A model generated the notes under the pieces. That model saw nothing but the letters and a program-made list of their open reading frames with translations. It had not been told where the DNA came from and did no database searches. 20,398 bases of DNA from positions 1 to 20,398 of the IMG/VR virus record IMGVR_UViG_3300033146_000553; one strand, given 5' to 3'. A program made the translations under genes and the position numbers. Below are positions 1 through 5,115 of this stretch, piece after piece (positions within the stretch are counted from its first letter, which is position 1; the number at the start of each line of letters is the position of its first letter). This DNA is from a virus.

Positions 1-831
1 AACGTATAGAGCTACGACTTGTGCCAACTCCTCATCGAAGGGTGTCGAATCGCTATCTTGGAAATTAAGTTTAACACCATCCCACACTAGGAGCAATGAA
101 GTCTCTGTCGTGACTCGTCTCCAAGTAGGAGTTCCTGTTGCAGGGGTTACTGGTGAAGTTGAAAGTGGGTAAGTAAATACTGTAGGACTAACTCTGGTGA
201 TGATGTGCTCACCGATGTATTCAGGTTGGACTGTATCTAAGATCTCCACTACGTCGTGGCTTTCCAATCCATGCTCTATACCAGTGTCTACAGTAACCAC
301 ACCTGCAGCATACGTCATAGATACTACAGGCAGAGCGTGACCATCTATTCTAGGAGAGATGTAGAACTCAGTAGCCTTAGGAGATACCGCTATGTAAGCA
401 GCTTTCTTTGGGTGCGGTATGATAGGCTCGTCGTAAAGGAAAGGGGATGATCCGTTATTGATGTCAGACTTATCTGGGAACCTGCGTTTATCTCCGTAGA
501 TAATCGCATCACGGTCAACCCAATCTAAGAAACGTAAGGGTATCTTTCTCGAAACTTGATGATCATCCCTGATATCTTCTTCAAGGATCCACGCTTCCAT
601 TAAGTCAGCCCCCACTGGAAGATTACCCTTATGGGCATTTCCCTCCATGCCGAGATCTGATGGAATGTAAAGCGTCTCATGCCCAAGCCTATAGTATTTA
701 ATGAGTCGCTGCACATTTATAACACCTGCACGAAGAGCTTGATCTTTATACTTTTGCAGAGACCTCCCTTTACGGAGAGCATCTACAGGCATATTCTCAT
801 CGACAGTGTCCTTGAATTCTAAGAAAGTCAT
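1..831 (-). CDS. Phage structural protein, N-terminal 277 residues (runs off left edge)
   Basis: An open frame starts at ATG 831 (MTFLEFKDTVDENMPVDALR) and has no stop before position 1, so the gene is truncated by the window edge. Residues about 178-237 have the pattern VTVDTGIEHGLESHDVVEI followed by YIGEHIITRV and FTYPL. This is the alternating small beta-fold (HGL..D.V.I ... Y.G...I..V ... FTY) common in phage baseplate, fibre and tail proteins. No signal peptide or membrane segment is visible. It diverges from the plus-strand kinase gene across a 68-base gap. The precise role is not recognised; a virion or tail component is an inference from this module and the late-gene setting. Translation stays in frame across the whole 831 bases, with no frameshift. 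Confidence 0.75.
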   Translation of the reverse strand, partial: MTFLEFKDTVDENMPVDALRKGRSLQKYKDQALRAGVINVQRLIKYYRLGHETLYIPSDLGMEGNAHKGNLPVGADLMEAWILEEDIRDDHQVSRKIPLRFLDWVDRDAIIYGDKRRFPDKSDINNGSSPFLYDEPIIPHPKKAAYIAVSPKATEFYISPRIDGHALPVVSMTYAAGVVTVDTGIEHGLESHDVVEILDTVQPEYIGEHIITRVSPTVFTYPLSTSPVTPATGTPTWRRVTTETSLLLVWDGVKLNFQDSDSTPFDEELAQVVALYV

Positions 832-857
832 GTCAAGAAATTTACTCTATTATTTTA

Positions 858-885
858 TTGAAGGCAAGTCGAATATAGCAATAAT
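858..885 (+). promoter_or_regulatory. Candidate sigma70-type promoter for the kinase gene
   Basis: In the 68-base divergent gap, TTGAAG (858-863) and AATAAT (880-885) lie 16 bases apart, matching the -35 and -10 consensus at 4/6 and 5/6 positions. The predicted transcript would start about 8 bases before ATG 900, giving a nearly leaderless mRNA. No Shine-Dalgarno sequence precedes that ATG. The match is modest and the region is A/T-rich, so it may be chance. Confidence 0.3.
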
Positions 886-899
886 GACTCACCACGATT

Positions 900-1487
900 A
901 TGAGATTAGTATACATCATTGGTAACAAGGAATCCGGCAAATCAACGCATGCTGATTGGTTGGTAGAAAAGCACGGCTTTGTCCGTATGAGTCTGGCATC
1001 CCCTATAAGGAGGATCGCTGCTCATATTATTAGCAAATACTGCGGTATGTCCGTAGAGAAGATTGAAGACTACCTGTTTACTGGAGACTTATATAGCCAC
1101 TTTAAGACAGCTAAGGTTGAGTGTGATGGTATCACGCTGGACGGTCTGAGGAGATTGCTCGAAGGCTTAGGCGAGGGTGTCTGCGAGGAGCTGGAAGAAT
1201 TAGCATTTGTAAATAAATTTATAAAAGACTTCAAAGCTCTGGATCCTTCAGCTCGGGTGGTATTAGATGATGCAAGGAAACCTTTCGAGGCTTCCGCTCT
1301 TGAAGAACTCGGAGGCGTAGGTATCTTTCTAAACAAGCCCGGTTCTGACAAGCCAGACGTAGTGACAGAGCGGTGTCAGCATAACGTCGATACTGGATTA
1401 ATCGTGCCATCGTTCACGATCGATTACGATCTAGGAATTGAAGGAAGTCAGGCGAGGCTAACCGAGGTGCTTAACTTAAGGATCTAA
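900..1487 (+). CDS. Deoxynucleoside monophosphate kinase-like P-loop protein
   Basis: This 195-residue protein opens with a beta-strand and Walker A loop (MRLVYIIGNKESGKSTHADW; GNKESGKST at residues 8-16). It then has LASPIRRIA, a helical LRRLLEGLGEGV segment, and a second conserved block with VVLDDARKPFEA and GVGIFLNKPG. This order (P-loop, R-R-L-x-x-L-G, DD-x-R-x-x-x-E-A, G-G...I..L..PG) is that of phage T4 gp1-type dNMP kinases, which phosphorylate dNMPs with ATP to feed phage DNA synthesis. The assignment rests on motifs only; a different small-molecule kinase of the same fold is possible. It is the only plus-strand gene here. Its stop (1485-1487) interlocks with the stop of the opposing holin-like gene (1484-1486), a fully convergent arrangement. 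No SD site precedes the ATG. Confidence 0.75.
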   Translation: MRLVYIIGNKESGKSTHADWLVEKHGFVRMSLASPIRRIAAHIISKYCGMSVEKIEDYLFTGDLYSHFKTAKVECDGITLDGLRRLLEGLGEGVCEELEELAFVNKFIKDFKALDPSARVVLDDARKPFEASALEELGGVGIFLNKPGSDKPDVVTERCQHNVDTGLIVPSFTIDYDLGIEGSQARLTEVLNLRI

Positions 1488-1750
1488 TCGTCCTTACGAC
1501 GATTACCTTTCTTGGCTAAAAGCCTACCTCTTACTATAAGGTATAGGGAAACACAGGCGGAAAGTCCGCCACCGACAGCTGCAAGCCAGCTCCCTAAAGC
1601 TTGAGTCCACTCCATCCACGCAGGAAGGGTGACGACAGCTAAGGCCTCGGCGTGTTTCGAGAACCATGATAATCCCATGGCTCCGATCCCAACAAAGAAA
1701 GTGATTACAGGATTAGTCATATTATCTACTCTGTCTATCATAGTGGTCAT
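1484..1750 (-). CDS. Holin-like small membrane protein
   Basis: This 88-residue protein has two hydrophobic segments: about 13-30 (NPVITFFVGIGAMGLSWF) and 50-75 (ALGSWLAAVGGGLSACVSLYLIV). A short, strongly basic and charged tail follows (KKGNRRKDD). Size, two membrane spans and charged C-terminus fit class II holins, which form inner-membrane lesions that trigger lysis. No sequence family is recognised, so the function is inferred from architecture and from its place downstream of the fibre-to-lysis part of the late series. The N-terminus offers Met at positions 1, 4 and 11; alternative starts occur in some holins, but neither has a convincing SD. Its stop overlaps the stop of the convergent kinase gene. 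Confidence 0.5.
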   Translation of the reverse strand: MTTMIDRVDNMTNPVITFFVGIGAMGLSWFSKHAEALAVVTLPAWMEWTQALGSWLAAVGGGLSACVSLYLIVRGRLLAKKGNRRKDD

Positions 1751-1775
1751 TAGCTGTCAATCTACATCATTATCC

Positions 1776-1787
1776 TTGACAAGTCAA
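1776..1787. other. Short inverted repeat in the 107-base gap 1751-1857
   Basis: TTGAC and GTCAA are separated by two bases, 26 bases upstream of the holin-like start. It could be an operator half-site pair or chance. The rest of the gap holds no ORF, no strong hairpin and no convincing promoter. Confidence 0.2.
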
Positions 1788-1857
1788 ATTAAGCGATACC
1801 CCAATTTTTAGTAAGGACGATCGATAGTTTGATGTAGGGTATAAGCACATTTAATGT

Positions 1858-2433
1858 TTACAGTGATCTTTGGTTAATGTGGTTGAAGGGTGTTTTCATG
1901 ATAATGTAGAACACTACCATAAGAATAGGTTGGCACATCCCGTAAGCTATTCCTTGGTTTGAAAGATCTGCCAAATATTGGGTAATTGTGGTGGAACTGA
2001 ATCCGAGGAATTCCCTCTTGGACTCTCCGGCACTGGGGAGGAGGGTAGTTGCTTTAATGTGGGGTTGTCCTGCAAATAGCTGGACGACGTAACAATACGT
2101 GTATGCGAGCAGCCCCACAACAGCCCACTTAACAGTAGTAGCCAGAGAAGTAACGACATCACGCTCCTTCTCTTTGAGGTAGATGCCGTATTCTTTGCCA
2201 TGTAATTTGAACCCATAAAACTTCTCACTTTCTGTTTCTTCGATTTGAACTTCATGGTCACGGACATCCTGACCTTCACCTCGTAAAGCATGGATCTTAC
2301 GTTCCTCTGCTTCACTCTCGGCTTTCATAAATCTCAAACGCATCTTAGCTTCCATGCTACCTTGCAGAATGCCAACAGCCCCACCAGCAAAAGATGAGGC
2401 TAAAGGTATTACGTCTGAAATTAATTCTAACAT
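1858..2433 (-). CDS. Phage membrane protein, possible lysis-region gene
   Basis: From ATG 2433 this is 191 residues. A GTG five codons upstream (2448) is also in frame but lies inside a stable hairpin, and the ATG has the same CTAAA-ATG context as the gene starting at 2787, so the ATG is preferred. Visible parts are a short Gly/Ala-rich hydrophobic N-terminus (SSFAGGAVGILQG), a charged helical region rich in Glu, Arg and Lys (residues ~28-95), a membrane span near residues 100-122 (VKWAVVGLLAYTYCYVVQLF) and another near the C-terminus (GMCQPILMVVFYIIM). No family is recognised. The amphipathic helix plus membrane spans, next to a holin-like gene, makes a lysis or envelope role plausible. A second hydrophobic ORF is nested out of frame within it. 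Confidence 0.6.
   Translation of the reverse strand: MLELISDVIPLASSFAGGAVGILQGSMEAKMRLRFMKAESEAEERKIHALRGEGQDVRDHEVQIEETESEKFYGFKLHGKEYGIYLKEKERDVVTSLATTVKWAVVGLLAYTYCYVVQLFAGQPHIKATTLLPSAGESKREFLGFSSTTITQYLADLSNQGIAYGMCQPILMVVFYIIMKTPFNHINQRSL
1947..2159 (-). CDS. Candidate nested outer-membrane spanin-like lipoprotein (Rz1-like)
   Basis: This 70-codon ORF lies wholly inside the membrane-protein gene in another frame. It starts at ATG 2159, preceded by AAGGAG four bases upstream, one of the best Shine-Dalgarno matches in the window. The product begins MSLLLWLLLLSGLLWGC: a Leu-rich signal-like stretch ending in a lipobox-like L-W-G-C. The remaining 54 residues are rich in proline (8) and serine, with segments such as LPSSPVPESP and SVPPQLPNIW. 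A short lipoprotein with a Pro-rich mature part, embedded out of frame in another gene, is the hallmark of Rz1 o-spanins. Against it: Trp at -2 of the lipobox is unusual, no Lys or Arg lies before the hydrophobic core, the enclosing gene does not look like a classical Rz, and Leu-rich shadows can arise by chance opposite Ala/Thr/Val codons. Confidence 0.35.
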   Translation of the reverse strand: MSLLLWLLLLSGLLWGCSHTRIVTSSSYLQDNPTLKQLPSSPVPESPRGNSSDSVPPQLPNIWQIFQTKE

Positions 2434-2443
2434 TTTAGAGGAT

Positions 2444-2467
2444 GCCACCAGCCCGAAGACTGGTGGC
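2444..2467 (-). terminator. Very stable UUCG-capped stem-loop after the gene ending at 2476
   Basis: Read on the minus strand, a 10-bp stem (GCCACCAGUC paired with GGCUGGUGGC, one G-U pair) closes a UUCG tetraloop. It begins 8 bases after the stop of the upstream gene and ends 10 bases before ATG 2433. No U-tract follows, so it may be an mRNA-stability or processing element rather than a complete intrinsic terminator. Confidence 0.5.
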
Positions 2468-2475
2468 TTTAAAGA

Positions 2476-2787
2476 TTACTCTAATGTCCATCCTTCGTTG
2501 AAGGCTGGTAACCCTTGTGCTCCTTCAAAAGCGAGAAGAGCAGCGAAAGCTACCGAATCGATGTTCTCCTGAACCGTTTTACTACCATCAGCAGAACCAG
2601 TGAAGTCCATCGCTAACCGAATACGGTAAGCCTGACACATGAAATTTGCGTCAATAGGATCTGTTTCCTGCGTTGGTGGATTGTCGGCACAAGCTTGGTC
2701 TTTGTGAACCAATACTATAACCTCACCTCTTTTAGTGTCTACATTTTCAATCAATGCGACTTTGCCTGATGTGTGTGTTAATTGCAT
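2476..2787 (-). CDS. Hypothetical phage protein, 103 residues
   Basis: The ORF starts at ATG 2787 behind an A-rich leader (AATAAAAACTAAA) with no SD. The product is mildly acidic and soluble, with no membrane segment or signal peptide. Its N-terminal half looks beta-rich (MQLTHTSGKVALIENVDTKR, then EVIVLVHKDQ) and its C-terminal half helical (IDSVAFAALLAFEGAQGLP). Two cysteines are present (DQACADN, NFMCQAY). No family is recognised. It lies 8 bases downstream of the DUF1353-like gene and is followed by the UUCG hairpin, so it is probably the last gene of a transcription segment. A small virion or tail-associated protein is possible, but nothing in the sequence proves it. Confidence 0.65.
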   Translation of the reverse strand: MQLTHTSGKVALIENVDTKRGEVIVLVHKDQACADNPPTQETDPIDANFMCQAYRIRLAMDFTGSADGSKTVQENIDSVAFAALLAFEGAQGLPAFNEGWTLE

Positions 2788-2795
2788 TTTAGTTT

Positions 2796-3152
2796 TTATT
2801 TAGTGTTTGCTTTGTTCCATCTGAACCACCCAAAGAGGGCGACCCCGATGAAGAATAAAGTTCTAGTAAAAAGATTAACTCCGCTTTCTTTCATAGCTTG
2901 GTAGAAAATAGCGTCGGCCATCAACTTACTGTAGTCTTTCGTAGCATATAATCTATCATGAACAGCCGAAGGTAAAGCATAATCTTCACGATCGCTAGGG
3001 TAAATGAGACATACTGGAAAAGGGATCGTAGCAAAGTCAGTGACGAAACCCTCGTCGATCTCAGCTTTTAGAGAGTCGTTCTTCCCGTAGAAGAACTCCA
3101 TATCCCGAGTGGCTTCCCACCGTTTCTCTCCGATTTTCTCAAACCCATCCAT
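2796..3152 (-). CDS. DUF1353-like phage protein
   Basis: This 118-residue protein matches the layout of the DUF1353 family as I remember it: a core EGFVTDFATIPFPV (residues 34-47, the G-F-x-T-D-[FL]-A-S/T-[VI]-P signature), then AVHDRLYAT (63-71, the A-x-x-H-D-x-L-Y motif), an acidic D near 80 in LMADAIFYQAM, and a hydrophobic C-terminal helix (FFIGVALFGWFRW). The family is common in late regions of tailed phages, often near tail or lysis genes; the conserved His and Asp suggest metal binding, but its function is unknown. The start is ATG 3152, which shares its A with the TAA of the preceding gene (TAATG), so the two are probably translationally coupled. Confidence 0.7.
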   Translation of the reverse strand: MDGFEKIGEKRWEATRDMEFFYGKNDSLKAEIDEGFVTDFATIPFPVCLIYPSDREDYALPSAVHDRLYATKDYSKLMADAIFYQAMKESGVNLFTRTLFFIGVALFGWFRWNKANTK

Positions 3153-3712
3153 TACCTGTTATCAGTTACAGCATCGATAGCCTCTTTTGTTTGTGCGTCA
3201 AAGATTTGTTTCTTAAGCCCACGTCCAGTTCCCCAATGAGTTGCGACTGTGCCTACGGCTGTATTCCAGAAGGAGTCGACATCGACTTCATTAAGATCGT
3301 AGATGTCGTTATCCTTAGTTGTAATCTCAAATGGGAAAGTGAAGTCTGCTTTATTGTCATGGATGGTATTCCAGTTGTTCTGTGCGTAGATAGAAAGACT
3401 AAAAGTCTTACCATCAAACATGAACCCATTAGAGATAAGTTCAGCAGTCCTCTTATCAACCTTACCGTAGCACTCTTCTTTATGCTTCGCCATGTCATAG
3501 GGATCGTGTACTTTAACCAAAGCGTTAAGAGCTGCCATGTTTTCAGATGGTATCTCTGCTGAACCTAAGAGTTCTACCGAATCTCCTTTTTCAGAGATAC
3601 TGCCATAAGCCGGGAACAGACCACTGTCTATAATCTCCTGTTGAAGTTTAAGACGATTCACCCCTTTAAGGTCTATATCGTCGTTCTTACTATATGTTTT
3701 TCTTACTTCCAT
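3152..3712 (-). CDS. DUF4376-like tail fibre-associated protein
   Basis: ATG 3712 is chosen over the GTG one codon earlier because it forms a TGATG overlap with the preceding gene. The 186-residue product has a C-terminal part (about 80-186) with the pattern K-R-T-A-E-L-I-S-N-G-F-M-F-D-G-K-T-F, then SLSIYAQNNW, PFEITTKDNDIYDL and SFWNTAVGTVATHW. An R..E...GF.F.G..F block followed by a sensor-like beta segment resembles the DUF4376 domain found at the ends of phage tail fibre and fibre-assembly proteins. The N-terminal ~80 residues are not recognised. Its position just downstream of the fibre and tip genes agrees with a role in fibre structure or assembly. The family call is from memory of the motif and is tentative. 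Confidence 0.5.
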   Translation of the reverse strand: MEVRKTYSKNDDIDLKGVNRLKLQQEIIDSGLFPAYGSISEKGDSVELLGSAEIPSENMAALNALVKVHDPYDMAKHKEECYGKVDKRTAELISNGFMFDGKTFSLSIYAQNNWNTIHDNKADFTFPFEITTKDNDIYDLNEVDVDSFWNTAVGTVATHWGTGRGLKKQIFDAQTKEAIDAVTDNR

Positions 3713-4062
3713 CACGCTAAATTTTTTGAGTTAACTTCTACAATTTCTACACCTTGTTGTCTAATGAAATTGATTTGGTCGAGGATTGCTTGTTTAATCT
3801 TATCTTTAAATTGAATTGCTTGGAATCTTTTATTAATAGCGTCCCAACTTATTATAACACCTGATTTATCAGGTCTAAGTAATTCGTTCTTCCAACCTCC
3901 TCTTATAAATTCACATTCAAATTGTTTACACTCATCTGGGTGTTTACCGTGGATACCACAACCTTCACCTGTGCAATTAGAGCAAAGAGTGTTAACTGGT
4001 TTAGATAACTCTTTTATCTCGAATACTTCACAGCAAGCTGTGCATGTGCCACACTTACTCAC
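3712..4062 (-). CDS. YkgJ-family cysteine-cluster protein
   Basis: This 116-residue protein has the CxxCxxCC signature at residues 4-11 (CGTCTACC), further cysteines at 27, 30, 35, 45 and 50, and the H-P-D-E-C-K-Q-F-E-C block. This is the zinc/iron-chelating domain of the YkgJ (UPF0153) family, which is common in bacteria and occasional in phages; its biochemical role is unsettled. The C-terminal half is helical and not diagnostic. The only reasonable start is GTG 4062, which overlaps the end of the preceding gene by 8 bases, with GGAGATAGAG upstream as a weak ribosome site. Being inside a tail-fibre cassette is unusual: a metal-binding assembly factor or modifier of the virion is possible, but this is inference. 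Confidence 0.75.
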   Translation of the reverse strand: MSKCGTCTACCEVFEIKELSKPVNTLCSNCTGEGCGIHGKHPDECKQFECEFIRGGWKNELLRPDKSGVIISWDAINKRFQAIQFKDKIKQAILDQINFIRQQGVEIVEVNSKNLA

Positions 4063-4522
4063 CCGGCTCTATCTCCCTTACTATTATTCCCCGGAGATCC
4101 CCGATAGCTTCGCAATCGTCGGTTCCCCAGAATATGATACTTAATGTATTGACTCCAGCAGTAGGCTTACCTCTCCAGAATGTCGTTAAGAACCCTTGGT
4201 ATTCAGGGTCGTCGATAGTATAGACTCTACGCTCAGTCTTAGGTTGAGGAGTTCCATTGTGAGATACAGCGACACGTGCTCCATTGTCACCCTTACCTGT
4301 AGTTTGGAAAGCACCGCCAAATACAATTTCTATATCGTGGTCTAAACTTTTAGGCGTAAATGAGAAAGTCATCTCTGCTAAAACAGGAGCAGAATTTATA
4401 TCGGTCGCTGTCGTAGCCGGGTCTAAGGTCACACCCTCAACGAATTGCTCAAAGACGAGAGCTTTGAACTTCCCACCTAAAGCACTTATAAAACTTTTCG
4501 CATCTCTTACTGTGAAACCCAT
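4055..4522 (-). CDS. Fibre-tip-like beta protein with MGFTV leader (second copy)
   Basis: This 155-residue protein begins MGFTVRDAKSF. Its first 8 codons are nearly identical in DNA to the start of the neighbouring gene at 5115. The rest looks like an all-beta sandwich: alternating strands such as AEMTFSFTPKSLDHDIEIVF, ARVAVSHNG, RRVYTIDDP and NTLSIIFWG, with no membrane segment or signal. It starts 3 bases after the stop of the preceding gene. No family is recognised. Position just after the giant fibre and beta-rich content suggest a small receptor-binding or tip protein docking through the shared leader peptide. It overlaps the YkgJ gene by 8 bases. Confidence 0.65.
   Translation of the reverse strand: MGFTVRDAKSFISALGGKFKALVFEQFVEGVTLDPATTATDINSAPVLAEMTFSFTPKSLDHDIEIVFGGAFQTTGKGDNGARVAVSHNGTPQPKTERRVYTIDDPEYQGFLTTFWRGKPTAGVNTLSIIFWGTDDCEAIGDLRGIIVREIEPGE
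4500..4522 (-). repeat. Direct repeat copy 2: gene-start leader (MGFTVRDA)
   Basis: These 23 bases match positions 5093-5115 at 21 of 23 positions, in the same orientation. Both copies begin exactly at an ATG and end 8 codons in. Sequence outside the block is unrelated. Confidence 0.85.
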
Positions 4523-4524
4523 GA

Positions 4525-5115
4525 CTATACTAGTATTGAAGCTGTTTTAAGATTGTTATCGTTTACGAAAACCTCGTTCTCCTGCACGTCGTAACTAGCA
4601 CCGCCGACATTTTCAAGATAATAGAAAGGGATGTTACCAAGGTTTAACTGGCAACCATATATGTGAAACCCAGTATTAACTGAAGAATTTGGACAGTTAA
4701 AGTCCAACCAGTCAGACCCACCATGCACTACAGGGACAACGTAAGGATACCAAAGTCCAGTAGTCGGTCTTAAGATATGAGATCCTTGACCGTCTCCGTA
4801 ATCAACCCGGAAGTTACCGTCACCTATAACACGCTTGATCCAGCATGAAAAAGTGTAAGGCTCCCCAGCAGACGGAACGGTGATGAGTTGCTGCCTCATC
4901 ACTAAAGTAGAAGTCCCGAACAAAATATTGTTAGCGTTGTTAGCTCTACCTAGAGGATCAGCAACGTCCTTAGTGCAAGAGATAACGTCATCGTAATCCC
5001 ACCGACCGACACCAGTCCCGGTAACGGTCATGTCGTTGTTATTACCGATAATGTTCTGTTGAGTTACTGAAACTTTTCTTAACTTACTAGAAGCATCTGA
5101 TACTGTGAAACCCAT
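4525..5115 (-). CDS. Fibre-tip-like lectin-type protein with MGFTV leader (first copy)
   Basis: This 196-residue protein begins MGFTVSDASSK. Its ATG overlaps the stop of the 1462-residue fibre gene (TAATG), with GGAAG upstream, so translation is probably coupled. The body has features of a jelly-roll carbohydrate-binding module: a long strand-rich N-terminus, then EPYTFSCWIKR, GNFRVDYGDG, FHIYGCQLNLG and PFYYLENVGG. The W-I-K and I-Y-G-C-Q-L patterns are typical of phage-encoded laminin-G or concanavalin-like folds. Function as a receptor-binding tip is inferred from fold-like patterns and location; no enzyme motif is visible. The MGFTV(S/R)DA leader is shared with the next gene downstream, while the rest of the two proteins shows no obvious similarity. 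Confidence 0.65.
   Translation of the reverse strand: MGFTVSDASSKLRKVSVTQQNIIGNNNDMTVTGTGVGRWDYDDVISCTKDVADPLGRANNANNILFGTSTLVMRQQLITVPSAGEPYTFSCWIKRVIGDGNFRVDYGDGQGSHILRPTTGLWYPYVVPVVHGGSDWLDFNCPNSSVNTGFHIYGCQLNLGNIPFYYLENVGGASYDVQENEVFVNDNNLKTASILV
5093..5115 (-). repeat. Direct repeat copy 1: gene-start leader (MGFTVSDA)
   Basis: This is the partner of 4500-4522, 593 bases apart. The two mismatches are adjacent and fall in the Ser/Arg codon region. Recombination between the copies would remove one tip gene and join the other, in frame, to the fibre gene's TAATG. Confidence 0.85.

Noticed and set aside
1484-1750. Dual-start (Met1/Met4) holin/antiholin arrangement
   Set aside because: The Met spacing is suggestive, but no ribosome-binding site or RNA structure distinguishes the starts.
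3191-3562. Plus-strand 123-codon frame opposite the DUF4376-like gene
   Set aside because: It has no coupled neighbours and no recognisable domain, while the minus-strand frame overlaps both neighbours by TAATG and TGATG.
4527-4536. Perfect 10-bp palindrome ATACTAGTAT between the tip genes
   Set aside because: Short, in coding sequence at a gene end, and A/T-rich; no sign of recombinase or regulator use.
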